The notes beneath the pieces are model-generated. The model had not been told where the DNA came from, did not search any database, and saw only the letters and a list, made by a program, of their open reading frames with translations. 45,610 bases of DNA, taken from positions 1 through 45,610 of the forward strand of contig CAJUSK010000003.1 of assembly GCA_910589075.1 (NCBI GenBank). Direction: 5' to 3'. The DNA is from an uncultured Lachnospiraceae bacterium (lineage in GTDB: Bacteria; Bacillota; Clostridia; Lachnospirales; Lachnospiraceae). Of the stretch, positions 1 to 8,281 are shown piece after piece; positions within the stretch are counted from its first letter, which is position 1; every line of letters begins with the position of its first letter. The position numbers and the translations under genes are program-made.

Positions 1-612
1 CGTGATATACAGTTTCTGGAATGGCTGGAGTGGAAATATGACTGTAATTTTGTGACGCGGATCAAACATGAATTTCTGGAAGTGGCAAAGGAGCATGGGG
101 AGGGATATGGCTGTACGACACAAAAGGAGATATTCCCCATACTGGACCACTGCCATTGTGTCCCGTCAGAGGAGGATGCCATCTTTGACTATGGATGTGG
201 AAAAGGCGGGGCGCTGGTGTCTTTCCTTGATTATGGTTTCCGGCATGTGGGCGGAATAGAATATGAGCCCAAAATCTATGAAGTGTTAAAAGAAAACATG
301 GAAAGGCTGGGCATAAAAGAAGAAGCGCAGCTATTATATGGGGATGCCGGGGAACTGACAGTGGAACTTGACGGATATAACTGGTTTTACTTTTATATTC
401 CGTTTGACAGTTATATTTTTGAAAAGTGCATCAGAGCAATCTGTGAAAGCTATAAAAGAAAAAATCGAAAAATCCGTATTCTCAGTATTTCACCCTACAG
501 TCACGCGTTCATAGAAAATACAGGTATATTCCGTTTGACCAATCAGTTTACGATTGATACACGGCAGCGGGTTGTGGACGTATTTGAAAGTCCAAAGGCA
601 ATGCCTGAATAA
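1..612 (+). CDS. Class I SAM-dependent methyltransferase (5' partial)
   Basis: The reading frame is open to the left edge of the window, so the gene starts upstream; the visible part is 203 codons plus stop. A glycine-rich motif I, FDYGCGKGGALVSFL, is followed about 18 residues later by an acidic residue in GIEYEP, the usual SAM-binding layout of class I methyltransferases. A later strand, NWFYFYIPFD, corresponds to the motif IV region. An internal GTG at 52 could be read as a start, but coding sequence clearly continues upstream of it. The gene ends 13 nt before the next start and is probably co-transcribed with the glycan genes. The substrate is unknown. The fold call is good; the function is generic. 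Confidence 0.75.
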   Translation, partial: RDIQFLEWLEWKYDCNFVTRIKHEFLEVAKEHGEGYGCTTQKEIFPILDHCHCVPSEEDAIFDYGCGKGGALVSFLDYGFRHVGGIEYEPKIYEVLKENMERLGIKEEAQLLYGDAGELTVELDGYNWFYFYIPFDSYIFEKCIRAICESYKRKNRKIRILSISPYSHAFIENTGIFRLTNQFTIDTRQRVVDVFESPKAMPE

Positions 613-625
613 TTGGAGGAACATG

Positions 626-1927
626 ATGAAATATGTCATCTGGGGCGCCGGACAGCGCGGCGGCAGACTGTTCAGACAGCTTCAACCGGCAGATGTTATG
701 GCTTTTGTAGACAAGAGTGAAGAAAAGGCAGGGGCATCTTTTTACGGGAAAAAGGTAATCAGTCTGGAAGAATATGCGGAACAGTACAGGGATTCCATAC
801 TGGTGATTACCCATACATTTGAAGAAACGGCGGTCAGAGAACTGGAGACAATGGGGATTCAAAGTTATATGAGGTTATCTGACTGTCCGGGAGAATTGCA
901 GGAGCAGGATACCAGGCCCTTTTTAAAAAATTATGTAAAAGGTTTGGTTAACATGCATGAAGTGTATGGGATATGGGGATGCACAGTCTATGGTCTGGAG
1001 GTATATTCCTGGCTTTCAGAAATCGGAAATGATCACTCGTATCTGATTATAGAAAAAAACGTTTCGCCTGAACTGCTTAGAATCATTACCGAAAATGGCT
1101 ACCGTTTTGTATTGGAAGATGAGGTGTCTCCCGGACACATGGACAGGATTCTGATTTGCAGGTACAGGGAAGAATCTGCACGGAGTCCTGTTTTCTGCGG
1201 GATAGCGCAGACAGACCTATTTGATTGTTCTGATGTGATTGAAGAATATTATAATCCGGAAATTGAAAAATTGAAACATATCCATGACGGCGAAACCTGT
1301 TTTATTGTGGCTACCGGCCCCAGTCTTAAAATAGAGGACTTAAATATACTGGAACAGAAGCAGATACCGACTTTCAGTGTAAATGAAGTGGGATATGCCT
1401 ATGATTCCACGCCGTGGCGGCCTACTTATTATGTTGGTTTGGACCGTGGCCTGTTGGAAGGTGAATTTCTGCAACGCGTTAAGCCGGAAGAGCAATGTAA
1501 GGTTGCATTTTTGGGAGATACCAGTCCACTGTATTGGGAAGAAAAGCGGGGTGCCAATGTGTTGAAGCTGCATTTTTGCAGTGAATGGCCTGTTGACCGA
1601 TATCCAAAATTTTCGGAAGATCTTGCGAGAAAAGCCTATGGGGGCGGAACCATTGTATATGTATGTATGCAGTTGGCTGTATATATGGGATTTAAACAGA
1701 TCTATCTGCTGGGAGTTGATTTTACCGGCGCCAATGAGCATGGGAGCAAGTATGAACATTTTTTTCATGAGAAAGAACTGAGGTCAGTCAGTTATACCGA
1801 CCTGGTCAGGGCCGGTTATATAAAAGCGCGACAGTATGCAGAAACCCATGGTATAAAAATTTGCAATGCCACGCGCGGCGGCATGCTGGAAGTGTTTGAA
1901 AGGGCAGATTTTGATTCACTTTTTTAG
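626..1927 (+). CDS. Maf/DUF115 (MptE-like) protein with two N-terminal Rossmann-like modules
   Basis: The protein is 433 residues if it starts at ATG 626; GGAGG at 615-619 gives better spacing to 626 than to the adjacent ATG at 623. Residues 1-85 form a Rossmann-like module (KYVIWGAGQRGGRLFRQL) and residues about 110-195 a second, divergent copy (VYGIWGCTVYGLEVYSWL). The C-terminal half has the DUF115 signature: CFIVATGPSL near residue 225-234, then NEVG and GVDFTGANEHG. DUF115 includes Maf proteins, which are motility-associated factors implicated in attaching nonulosonic acids to flagellin, and archaeal MptE. The neighbouring NeuB and NeuA genes fit a nonulosonate-transfer role. The family call is firm; the acceptor is inference. 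Confidence 0.8.
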   Translation: MKYVIWGAGQRGGRLFRQLQPADVMAFVDKSEEKAGASFYGKKVISLEEYAEQYRDSILVITHTFEETAVRELETMGIQSYMRLSDCPGELQEQDTRPFLKNYVKGLVNMHEVYGIWGCTVYGLEVYSWLSEIGNDHSYLIIEKNVSPELLRIITENGYRFVLEDEVSPGHMDRILICRYREESARSPVFCGIAQTDLFDCSDVIEEYYNPEIEKLKHIHDGETCFIVATGPSLKIEDLNILEQKQIPTFSVNEVGYAYDSTPWRPTYYVGLDRGLLEGEFLQRVKPEEQCKVAFLGDTSPLYWEEKRGANVLKLHFCSEWPVDRYPKFSEDLARKAYGGGTIVYVCMQLAVYMGFKQIYLLGVDFTGANEHGSKYEHFFHEKELRSVSYTDLVRAGYIKARQYAETHGIKICNATRGGMLEVFERADFDSLF

Positions 1928-1971
1928 GATTTTTATACCAGGGTATATCCTGGAAGGAGAGGCACTTTGAT

Positions 1972-3063
1972 ATGAGACACATCATACAGGCGTTGGTTTT
2001 TGACATAGACGGTGTGATTACGGACGGCAGGAAATATACGGATGGTATTTCACAGGAAATCAAGTCCGTAGCATATAAGGATATGGATGCAATCACTGCT
2101 TTCAGAAAGGAAGGGGTGCTGGTGGGCTGTATCTCAGGAGAGGACACCCCCTTTTCTCGTTCACTGGCCGGTGGGCTGGATTTTGGTGCGTTGGGGAAAA
2201 AGGACAAGCTGACAGTGCTCAGGGCATTTTGCCGGGAGTATGGGCTGGACAGAGAGAAGATCTGTTATGTGGGAGACGGCAAATATGACCTGGAAGCCAT
2301 CCGGTATGCGGGTATAGGTGCGTGTCCTCATGATGGATTGGGAGAAGTGAAACAGGAAGCAGATATTATATTGAATACCTCCGGCGGACAAGGCTGTATT
2401 GCAGAGCTGTATACCTGGTTTTGGCGGAAGGTATACAGGAAAGAAAAGTCATCAGACCAAAAGGTCTGTCAGAACGCGGCAAGGATACACGACATAGAGA
2501 CGATCGTGCATGCACATGTTGGAATGGCAGAGCGGATACTGGCGGACAGCGAATTACTTCATACGACGGAGGCCGTCTGCAGGGAAATTATGAATACATA
2601 CCGTCACGGCGGGCGGCTGTTTCTGTGCGGGAACGGAGGCAGCGCAGCGGATGCGCAGCATTTGGCAGCTGAAATGGTTGGACGGTTTTATCTGGAAAGA
2701 AAGGGCTGGCCGGCGGAAGCGTTGACGACGGATTCATCTGTTATCACCGCCCTGGCCAATGACTATGATTACAATATGGTGTTTGCCCGTCAAGTGGAGG
2801 CCAAGGGTGTGGCCGGAGATGTGTTGGTGGGCATTACGACCAGTGGGAAATCAGAGAATATTTTAAAAGCTTTTGACGAGGCAGAAAAAAAGGGTATGCT
2901 CACTGTACTGATGACAGGTGAAAAGAGCGGGCAGTTTCCTGTACATGCCGACTATATCATTCGGATACCTTCCGGGGATACACCCCGCATTCAGGAAGGG
3001 CATATGCTGATAGGACATATCATGTGCGAACTTATAGAGGCGGGGCTGACAGAAGGAGAATAA
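1972..3063 (+). CDS. Fused KdsC-like HAD phosphatase and SIS (GmhA-like) sugar-phosphate isomerase
   Basis: This 363-residue protein joins two enzymes that are normally separate. Residues about 5-150 are a KdsC-type HAD phosphatase: the nucleophile motif is VFDIDGVITDG, a Lys follows in LGKKDK, and the acidic motif is YVGDGKYDLEAI. Residues about 175-360 are a SIS domain closest in look to GmhA/DiaA: LFLCGNGGSAADAQHLAAE, then ITTSGKSENI and a C-terminal EGHMLIGH helix. GmhA isomerises sedoheptulose 7-phosphate, and KdsC-like enzymes remove phosphate from 3-deoxy-ulosonate 8/9-phosphates. The next two genes are NeuB- and NeuA-type, so one polypeptide probably supplies both the aldose-phosphate acceptor and the later dephosphorylation. 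The exact sugar is unknown. Confidence 0.85.
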   Translation: MRHIIQALVFDIDGVITDGRKYTDGISQEIKSVAYKDMDAITAFRKEGVLVGCISGEDTPFSRSLAGGLDFGALGKKDKLTVLRAFCREYGLDREKICYVGDGKYDLEAIRYAGIGACPHDGLGEVKQEADIILNTSGGQGCIAELYTWFWRKVYRKEKSSDQKVCQNAARIHDIETIVHAHVGMAERILADSELLHTTEAVCREIMNTYRHGGRLFLCGNGGSAADAQHLAAEMVGRFYLERKGWPAEALTTDSSVITALANDYDYNMVFARQVEAKGVAGDVLVGITTSGKSENILKAFDEAEKKGMLTVLMTGEKSGQFPVHADYIIRIPSGDTPRIQEGHMLIGHIMCELIEAGLTEGE

Positions 3064-3066
3064 AAG

Positions 3067-3900
3067 ATGAGTCATAAACATGTATTTATCACAGCAGAAA
3101 TCGGCATCAACCACAACGGAGACATGGAGATCGCCAGACAGCTTATCGACTGGGCACACCTGTGCGGATGTGATGCTGTGAAATTCCAGAAACGGACAAT
3201 CGAAACAGTGTACACAAAAGAATACCTGGACAGCTACCGGGAATCCCCCTGGGGGACAACCCAGCGCGCACAGAAGGAAGGGCTGGAATTCGGGGAAACA
3301 GAATACGATGAGATAGACGCCTACTGCCGGGAAAAAGGGATTGAATGGTACGCCTCCGCCTGGGATACGCAGGCTCAGGAATTCCTTCAGAAATACAACC
3401 TGCGTCATAATAAAATTGCCTCAGCCATGCTGACAAATATGGAACTTCTGGAAATGGTGGCAGGGGAAGGAAAATATACCTTTATAGCAACGGGGATGAG
3501 CACCTATGAGGAAATCGATGCGGCGGTAAAAGTATTCCGTGACAGAGACTGCCCCTTTGAACTGCTGCACTGCAACAGCACCTACCCCATGCCAAAAGAG
3601 GACGCCAACCTGCTGCTGATCCCGGCCCTGCGGCAGCGGTATGGATGCAGTGTGGGCTATAGTGGCCATGAGGTGGGAAGAATCGTATCCACCTCTGCGG
3701 TTGCGCTGGGGGCAACTTCCATAGAGAGGCATATCACTCTGGACAATACAATGTATGGCTCAGACCAGGCAGCGTCGCTGAACGTAAAGGATCTTCTGCG
3801 TCTGACGGAAGATATACGGCTGATTGAGACAATCCTGGGGGACGGCAGGAAAGTGCTTTCAGAAAAAGAACTGGAAACCAGAAAAAAACTGCGGGGCTAG
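3067..3900 (+). CDS. NeuB-family nonulosonate (sialic acid-like) synthase lacking the SAF domain
   Basis: The family condenses phosphoenolpyruvate with an N-acyl hexosamine or sugar phosphate to give a nine-carbon (or related) ulosonate. The 277-residue protein shows the NeuB barrel: AEIGINHNGD at the N terminus, VKFQKR, FIATGMSTYEEI, the metal-site LHCNSTYP, VGYSGHEVG and IERHITLD. It ends at ETRKKLRG, just where typical 340-350 residue NeuB proteins enter the C-terminal antifreeze-like SAF domain. A stop and the ribosome site for the next gene follow at once, so the truncation looks designed rather than a frameshift. It begins 3 nt after the HAD-SIS gene with GGAG inside that gene's end. 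Confidence 0.88.
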   Translation: MSHKHVFITAEIGINHNGDMEIARQLIDWAHLCGCDAVKFQKRTIETVYTKEYLDSYRESPWGTTQRAQKEGLEFGETEYDEIDAYCREKGIEWYASAWDTQAQEFLQKYNLRHNKIASAMLTNMELLEMVAGEGKYTFIATGMSTYEEIDAAVKVFRDRDCPFELLHCNSTYPMPKEDANLLLIPALRQRYGCSVGYSGHEVGRIVSTSAVALGATSIERHITLDNTMYGSDQAASLNVKDLLRLTEDIRLIETILGDGRKVLSEKELETRKKLRG

Positions 3901-3925
3901 CCGGAGGAGATAAAGGGAAGCTGAA

Positions 3926-4708
3926 ATGGACAAATGCTTACTGGAGAAAATTGAAAAAGATATGTGCTATGCGGTGATACCGGCCAGGGGAGGCTCGAAA
4001 TCCGTGCCGGGAAAAAATATCAGGCTGTTTGAGGGCCATCCCCTGATAGCCTGGTCCATAGCGGCAGGGAAACTTGCAGAAAAAGTGAGCCGGGTGATTG
4101 TGAGTACGGATTCTCATAAGATAGCGGAAACGGCAGGGAGGTATGGGGCGGAGACGCCGTTTTTAAGGCCTGCCAGATATGCACAGGACGATTCGCCGGA
4201 TATTGATTTTATCAGGCACCTGCTGGAGTGGCTGTATACACATGAAAGGAAGATACCGGAATATCTGATCCATTTAAGGCCAACAACGCCTCTGCGCAAC
4301 CCGGCGCATATAGATGAGGCGCTGCGTATGATCCAAAAAGACAAAACAGCGACATCCCTGCGATCTGGTTCAATCTGTGCACACCCTCCGTTTAAATGGT
4401 TTAAAAAAGAACATACATACCTGACACCGCTGATGGAAGGGATGACATGCGACGAAGTAAACCTTCCGCGGCAGGATTTCCCGGAAGTATATATCCCCAA
4501 CGGATATGTGGATATTATAAAACCTGATTTTGTAATCAGGACCGGGCTGCTGCATGGAGACAGAATGGTCGGATACCGCACGCAGGAAGTACCGGACATT
4601 GATACGGAACTGGATATGCGGAAACTGGCCCTGTATAACGGGCTGGAAGAGACGGTTTCCAGACTGAAACAATATATGGAAGAAGTACAGGAGAAGGATC
4701 AGCCGTGA
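3926..4708 (+). CDS. CMP-nonulosonate (acylneuraminate) cytidylyltransferase, NeuA-like
   Basis: This enzyme activates a free nonulosonic acid with CTP to the CMP-sugar used by transferases. The 260-residue protein begins with the classical nucleotidyltransferase loop AVIPARGGSKSVPGKNI and continues with VSTDSHKIAE and LIHLRPTTPLRNP, then IPNGYVDI and a terminal DIDTELD motif that is typical of NeuA and KdsB relatives. The start at 3926 sits behind AGGGAAG. Its neighbours are the NeuB-like synthase upstream and a methyltransferase whose GTG start overlaps its stop by 4 nt. Whether the product is CMP-sialate, legionaminate or another ulosonate cannot be read here; no NeuC, PseB or LegB relative is in the window. 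Confidence 0.88.
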   Translation: MDKCLLEKIEKDMCYAVIPARGGSKSVPGKNIRLFEGHPLIAWSIAAGKLAEKVSRVIVSTDSHKIAETAGRYGAETPFLRPARYAQDDSPDIDFIRHLLEWLYTHERKIPEYLIHLRPTTPLRNPAHIDEALRMIQKDKTATSLRSGSICAHPPFKWFKKEHTYLTPLMEGMTCDEVNLPRQDFPEVYIPNGYVDIIKPDFVIRTGLLHGDRMVGYRTQEVPDIDTELDMRKLALYNGLEETVSRLKQYMEEVQEKDQP

Positions 4709-5352
4709 AAAATTATGTAGAAGTGGCCTATGAAGAAAAAGAAAAACCCTTTGGGGAATATCCGCTCCTTCTGGCGCAGTATCTGATGCGCAGATATAAG
4801 ATGAAACAGGGCATGAGGATTCTTGACAACGGATGCGGGCGGGGAGAATTCCTGCATGCATTTACATGCCTGGGCATGCAGGCCTCCGGAACGGATATAT
4901 CGGATTACTGCAAAGAAGCCCACATTGTTGATTTTAATAAGGAAAGCCTGCCGTTCCCGGATAATTACTTTGACGTGGTATTTTCCAAATCGGTCATTGA
5001 ACATATAGAGAATACAGAACACTATATAAGTGAAATGAGGCGGGTGTTAAAGAAAAAGGGGCTGCTGCTGGTTATGGCGCCGGACTGGGAAACACAATAT
5101 AAGATTTTTTACCAGGACCCCACCCACATCCATCCTTATACAACAAAATCTATGGACAGGATTCTGAATATGTGCGGTTTCCACCATGTAAAAGCAGAGA
5201 AATTCATACAGCTGCCATGTGTATGGAAAAACAGGCTGATAAAGTTTCTCAGTCATGCGGTAGGCATGGCCGGGCCGGTGAAGAAAATCTATAAAAATAA
5301 ATTCATCCGGTTTTCACGGGAGCTGATGGTGCTGGGAAGCGGAAGAAAGTGA
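4705..5352 (+). CDS. Class I SAM-dependent methyltransferase
   Basis: This 215-residue protein has motif I as ILDNGCGRGEFLHAF, an acidic residue in SGTDIS, and VFSKSVIEHIENTEHYI, matching the Methyltransf_11/UbiE layout. The region MRRVLKKKGLLLVMAPD is the usual strand and turn after motif IV. It starts with GTG at 4705, overlapping the NeuA stop (GTGA) behind GGAGAAGGA, so translational coupling is likely. It probably methylates the ulosonate or another glycan sugar. Its own stop overlaps the next gene's GTG in the same GTGA style. Confidence 0.82.
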   Translation: MKNYVEVAYEEKEKPFGEYPLLLAQYLMRRYKMKQGMRILDNGCGRGEFLHAFTCLGMQASGTDISDYCKEAHIVDFNKESLPFPDNYFDVVFSKSVIEHIENTEHYISEMRRVLKKKGLLLVMAPDWETQYKIFYQDPTHIHPYTTKSMDRILNMCGFHHVKAEKFIQLPCVWKNRLIKFLSHAVGMAGPVKKIYKNKFIRFSRELMVLGSGRK

Positions 5353-6188
5353 CGGAAAAGTTAATGAATAAAATAGGGATCATACAGGGGCGGCTTTCTG
5401 CCCGGCCGTGGCCGAAACTGCAGGAATTCCCATGGGATACATGGGAAAAGGAATTTCTGTATGCGGCGGAGAGCGGATATGATTTTATTGAATGGATATT
5501 CGAAGAGACGGGTTATGAAGTGAATCCAATCTGGACCATGGAGGGGAGAAAACGGATCAAAAAGGTAGCAGAAGAAACCGGCGTGCCCGTGGGATCTGTC
5601 TGTGCCGATTATTTTCTGGAAAAACCATTTTACAGGCGGAAGGGGTATTCATTAAAAGAGCATATCGGCATGCTGAAGGAACTGATTCAGAAGACAGCAG
5701 AGACAGGGGCGGACACAATCCTTTTGCCTGTGCTGGAAAATGCGGAAATCAGGTGCGATGAAGACACAGCCATTTTAACGGAGGCTGTGGGGAGCGTCAT
5801 CCCCACACTGGAAGCCTGCGGTGTTTATCTGGGTTTTGAGACAGAACTGCCTGCGCACCGGTATCTGGAACTGGTAACGGCGTTTGGCAGCCCGTATGTA
5901 GGCGCGTACTATGATGCGGGGAACTGTGCTTTCTGCGGGCACGATATGCGGGATGATATGGAAGTATTAAAAGGGCATGTTCTTAACATCCATGTGAAAG
6001 ACAGAAAAAGAGGGGGAGAGAGCGTGCCTCTTGGGACAGGGGACACAAACTTTGCAGAAGGGATTCCCTTTCTGATGGGAAACGGGTTTACCGGAAATTT
6101 TGTTATGCAGACATGGTTTGGAGAGGACCATCTGGGAGAAGCCAAAAAAAATCTGAGATACATAAAGAAACTGTCAGGGGACTTGTAA
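5349..6188 (+). CDS. Sugar phosphate isomerase/epimerase-like TIM barrel protein
   Basis: The 279-residue protein belongs to the xylose isomerase-like/AP endonuclease 2 fold. It opens with IGIIQGRLS and contains putative metal ligands in GFETELPAHR, YYDAGNCAFCGHD and LNIHVKDR, with the late segment PLGTGDTNF that is common to this group. The GTG start at 5349 overlaps the previous stop by 4 nt; ATG 5364 is an alternative. Placed between a methyltransferase and a Gfo/Idh/MocA oxidoreductase, it likely isomerises or epimerises a sugar in the same precursor pathway. The reaction is not identifiable from sequence alone. Confidence 0.78.
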   Translation: MTEKLMNKIGIIQGRLSARPWPKLQEFPWDTWEKEFLYAAESGYDFIEWIFEETGYEVNPIWTMEGRKRIKKVAEETGVPVGSVCADYFLEKPFYRRKGYSLKEHIGMLKELIQKTAETGADTILLPVLENAEIRCDEDTAILTEAVGSVIPTLEACGVYLGFETELPAHRYLELVTAFGSPYVGAYYDAGNCAFCGHDMRDDMEVLKGHVLNIHVKDRKRGGESVPLGTGDTNFAEGIPFLMGNGFTGNFVMQTWFGEDHLGEAKKNLRYIKKLSGDL

Positions 6189-6190
6189 CT

Positions 6191-7225
6191 ATGAAAGTAC
6201 TGTTTGTAGGGCTGGGAGGCATCGGCCAGCGGCATTTGAGAAATCTGGTAAAATTAAAAGGGGACAGCGTCCGGATATATGCCTACCGGGTGCGGAGGGA
6301 AGGGTTTGTTTTAAACAACAGACTGGAGATTACAGACAATGACCTGGAGGAGAGATACCACATCCATGTAGTGGAAAGCCTGGAGGAGGCATTTCATACA
6401 GGCATGGACTGCGTTTTTATCTGCAATCCCAGCAGCATGCATATGGAGATATTACTTGAGGCGGTGCGCCATGGCTGCCATGTCTTTGTGGAAAAGCCTT
6501 TGTCACACACCTATGAGTGTGTTGATGAGCTGGAAAGGCTGCTTTTGGAGAAGCCGGTAACCACTTTTGTGGGATACCAGAACCGGTTCCACCCCTGCAT
6601 CATAAAGGCCGGACAGCTTCTGAAAGACAAGGCGGTGGGGCGTGTTATCATGGTGGATGCTGAGATCGGTGAATCCGTAAAGCTCTGGCACACTTATGAG
6701 GATTATCGCAGGATGTATGCCTGCCGGAGCGAACTGGGCGGAGGCGTAGTGCTGAGCCAGATACATGAACTGGATTACCTGATCAGCTTTTTTGGCATGC
6801 CGGAGAGCATTTATGCAGTGGGAGGAAAGCTGAGCGACCTGGAAGCAGACGTGGAAGATGTGGCCAGTATCATAATGAAATACCGGCTGGAAGGGAAAAC
6901 AGTGCCGGTTACGGTGCGGGAAGATTATTTACAGAATCCTCCCACAAGGCGCTGTAAGATCCTGGGGACGGAAGGCAGGATAGAGTTTGATCTTCTGTCA
7001 TCCCGGTTATGGGTGTATGACGGGACTGGCGGATTGAGCCTGGAAGAGACATATGAATTTGAAAGAAATGATATGTTCCTGGAGGAAATGCAGATATTTC
7101 TGGATGAGACAGAAGGGAAGAGAGGGCCGGAGGGGATACCGGTGTCAGAAGGGCTGAAAAGCCTGAAGGTAGCATTGCTGGCCAAGAGATCTCTGGAAAC
7201 AGGCAGCGTTATGCAGGTTTTGTAA
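6191..7225 (+). CDS. Gfo/Idh/MocA family NAD(P)-dependent oxidoreductase
   Basis: The 344-residue protein starts at ATG 6191 behind AGGGG (6176-6180). A dinucleotide-binding Rossmann motif, VLFVGLGGIGQRHLRNL, occupies the first 20 residues. The family signature HVFVEKPLSHTYE follows near residue 105, and NRFHPCIIKAG begins the C-terminal substrate domain. The family oxidises or reduces sugar hydroxyls and often works on nucleotide sugars or inositols. It is separated by only 2 nt from the TIM-barrel gene, a pairing seen widely for sugar conversion. The substrate is unknown; a role in making the cluster's modified sugar is inference. Confidence 0.88.
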   Translation: MKVLFVGLGGIGQRHLRNLVKLKGDSVRIYAYRVRREGFVLNNRLEITDNDLEERYHIHVVESLEEAFHTGMDCVFICNPSSMHMEILLEAVRHGCHVFVEKPLSHTYECVDELERLLLEKPVTTFVGYQNRFHPCIIKAGQLLKDKAVGRVIMVDAEIGESVKLWHTYEDYRRMYACRSELGGGVVLSQIHELDYLISFFGMPESIYAVGGKLSDLEADVEDVASIIMKYRLEGKTVPVTVREDYLQNPPTRRCKILGTEGRIEFDLLSSRLWVYDGTGGLSLEETYEFERNDMFLEEMQIFLDETEGKRGPEGIPVSEGLKSLKVALLAKRSLETGSVMQVL

Positions 7226-7389
7226 AGACGGCCGGGAAGCCGGGGAAGGTAAATCCCTGACAGGATATAAGGCAGCCGGAAACTGCTGTTCACAGAACCG
7301 CCCCGGGATGTAAGAAAACCGCAGGAAAGATTCCTGGTAAAGAAGAACAGGAAATGAGATCTGTATATATCAGAGTACAGGAGGCATAT

Positions 7390-8226
7390 ATGACCGCAAC
7401 AGAGAAATTTCATATAAAAAATAAAATCGCAGTCATCACCGGCGGGGCGGGCCTGCTGGGGAGAAAGCATGCGGAAGCAGTCATCGAAGGCGGCGGTATC
7501 CCTGTGCTGTTGGATATCTCGGAAGCAGCCATAGAGAAAACAAAAACAGCACTGCAGGCTGCTTATGGCGATGACTGCATGGTGTTAGGATACGCCTGTG
7601 ATATAACAGAACGGGCAGATGTGGAAAAAACAGCAAATGACCTGTCTGAGAGATACGGCCATGTGGACGTGCTGATTAACAATGCGGCCAACAATCCCAA
7701 GGTGGAAGGAAGCGCAGCCAACATGAAGGCGTTGCGGTTTGAGGACTTTCCGGCATCGATGTGGCTTGAGGATCTTGCGGTGGGGCTGACCGGCGCCTTT
7801 TTGTGCGCCCAGGTATACGGCGGGCTGATGGCGGGCCAGGGAAGCGGTGTGATTTTGAACATATCCTCCGATCTGGGCATTATAGCGCCGGACCAGCGGA
7901 TCTACAGACGGGAAGGGCTGGCGGAAGAGGAGCAGAGCGTTAAGCCGGTGACCTATTCGGTGATCAAGCACGGCCTGATCGGACTGACAAAGTATCTGGC
8001 CACGTATTATGCGGATAAAGGGGTAAGAGCCAACGCCCTGTGTCCCGCAGGGGTATTCAACGGACAGGATGAAGAGTTTGTAGGGAAGCTGACAAACCTG
8101 ATCCCCATGGGACGGATGGCGGATGCGGGGGAGTATAAGAGCACGGTACTATATATGATATCAGATGCCAGCAGCTATATGACCGGGAGTACGGTGATTG
8201 TGGATGGCGGCAGGACTTGTTGGTAG
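7390..8226 (+). CDS. Short-chain dehydrogenase/reductase (PtmA-like)
   Basis: The classical SDR layout is clear in this 278-residue protein. The cofactor loop is VITGGAGLLGRKHAE, NNAANNP corresponds to the NNAG motif, the serine lies in LNISSD, and the YxxxK catalytic pair is in YSVIKHGLIGLTK. The C terminus ends GSTVIVDGG, as in family members. ATG 7390 is preferred because ACAGGAGG lies 5 nt upstream; ATG 7354 is an in-frame alternative. The 164 nt gap before it shows only small inverted repeats. SDRs of this kind (PtmA in Campylobacter) occur in flagellin nonulosonate clusters, but assignment to that pathway is inference. Confidence 0.87.
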   Translation: MTATEKFHIKNKIAVITGGAGLLGRKHAEAVIEGGGIPVLLDISEAAIEKTKTALQAAYGDDCMVLGYACDITERADVEKTANDLSERYGHVDVLINNAANNPKVEGSAANMKALRFEDFPASMWLEDLAVGLTGAFLCAQVYGGLMAGQGSGVILNISSDLGIIAPDQRIYRREGLAEEEQSVKPVTYSVIKHGLIGLTKYLATYYADKGVRANALCPAGVFNGQDEEFVGKLTNLIPMGRMADAGEYKSTVLYMISDASSYMTGSTVIVDGGRTCW

Positions 8227-8281
8227 GGACTTGAAACGGAAGAAGCACAGGGAAAATAAGATAGGGATGAAGGAGCTGTTT

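Noticed and set aside
3890..3930. Frameshift explanation for the short NeuB-like protein
   Set aside because: The sequence after the stop shows no SAF-like coding in any frame and moves directly to the ribosome site of the next gene.
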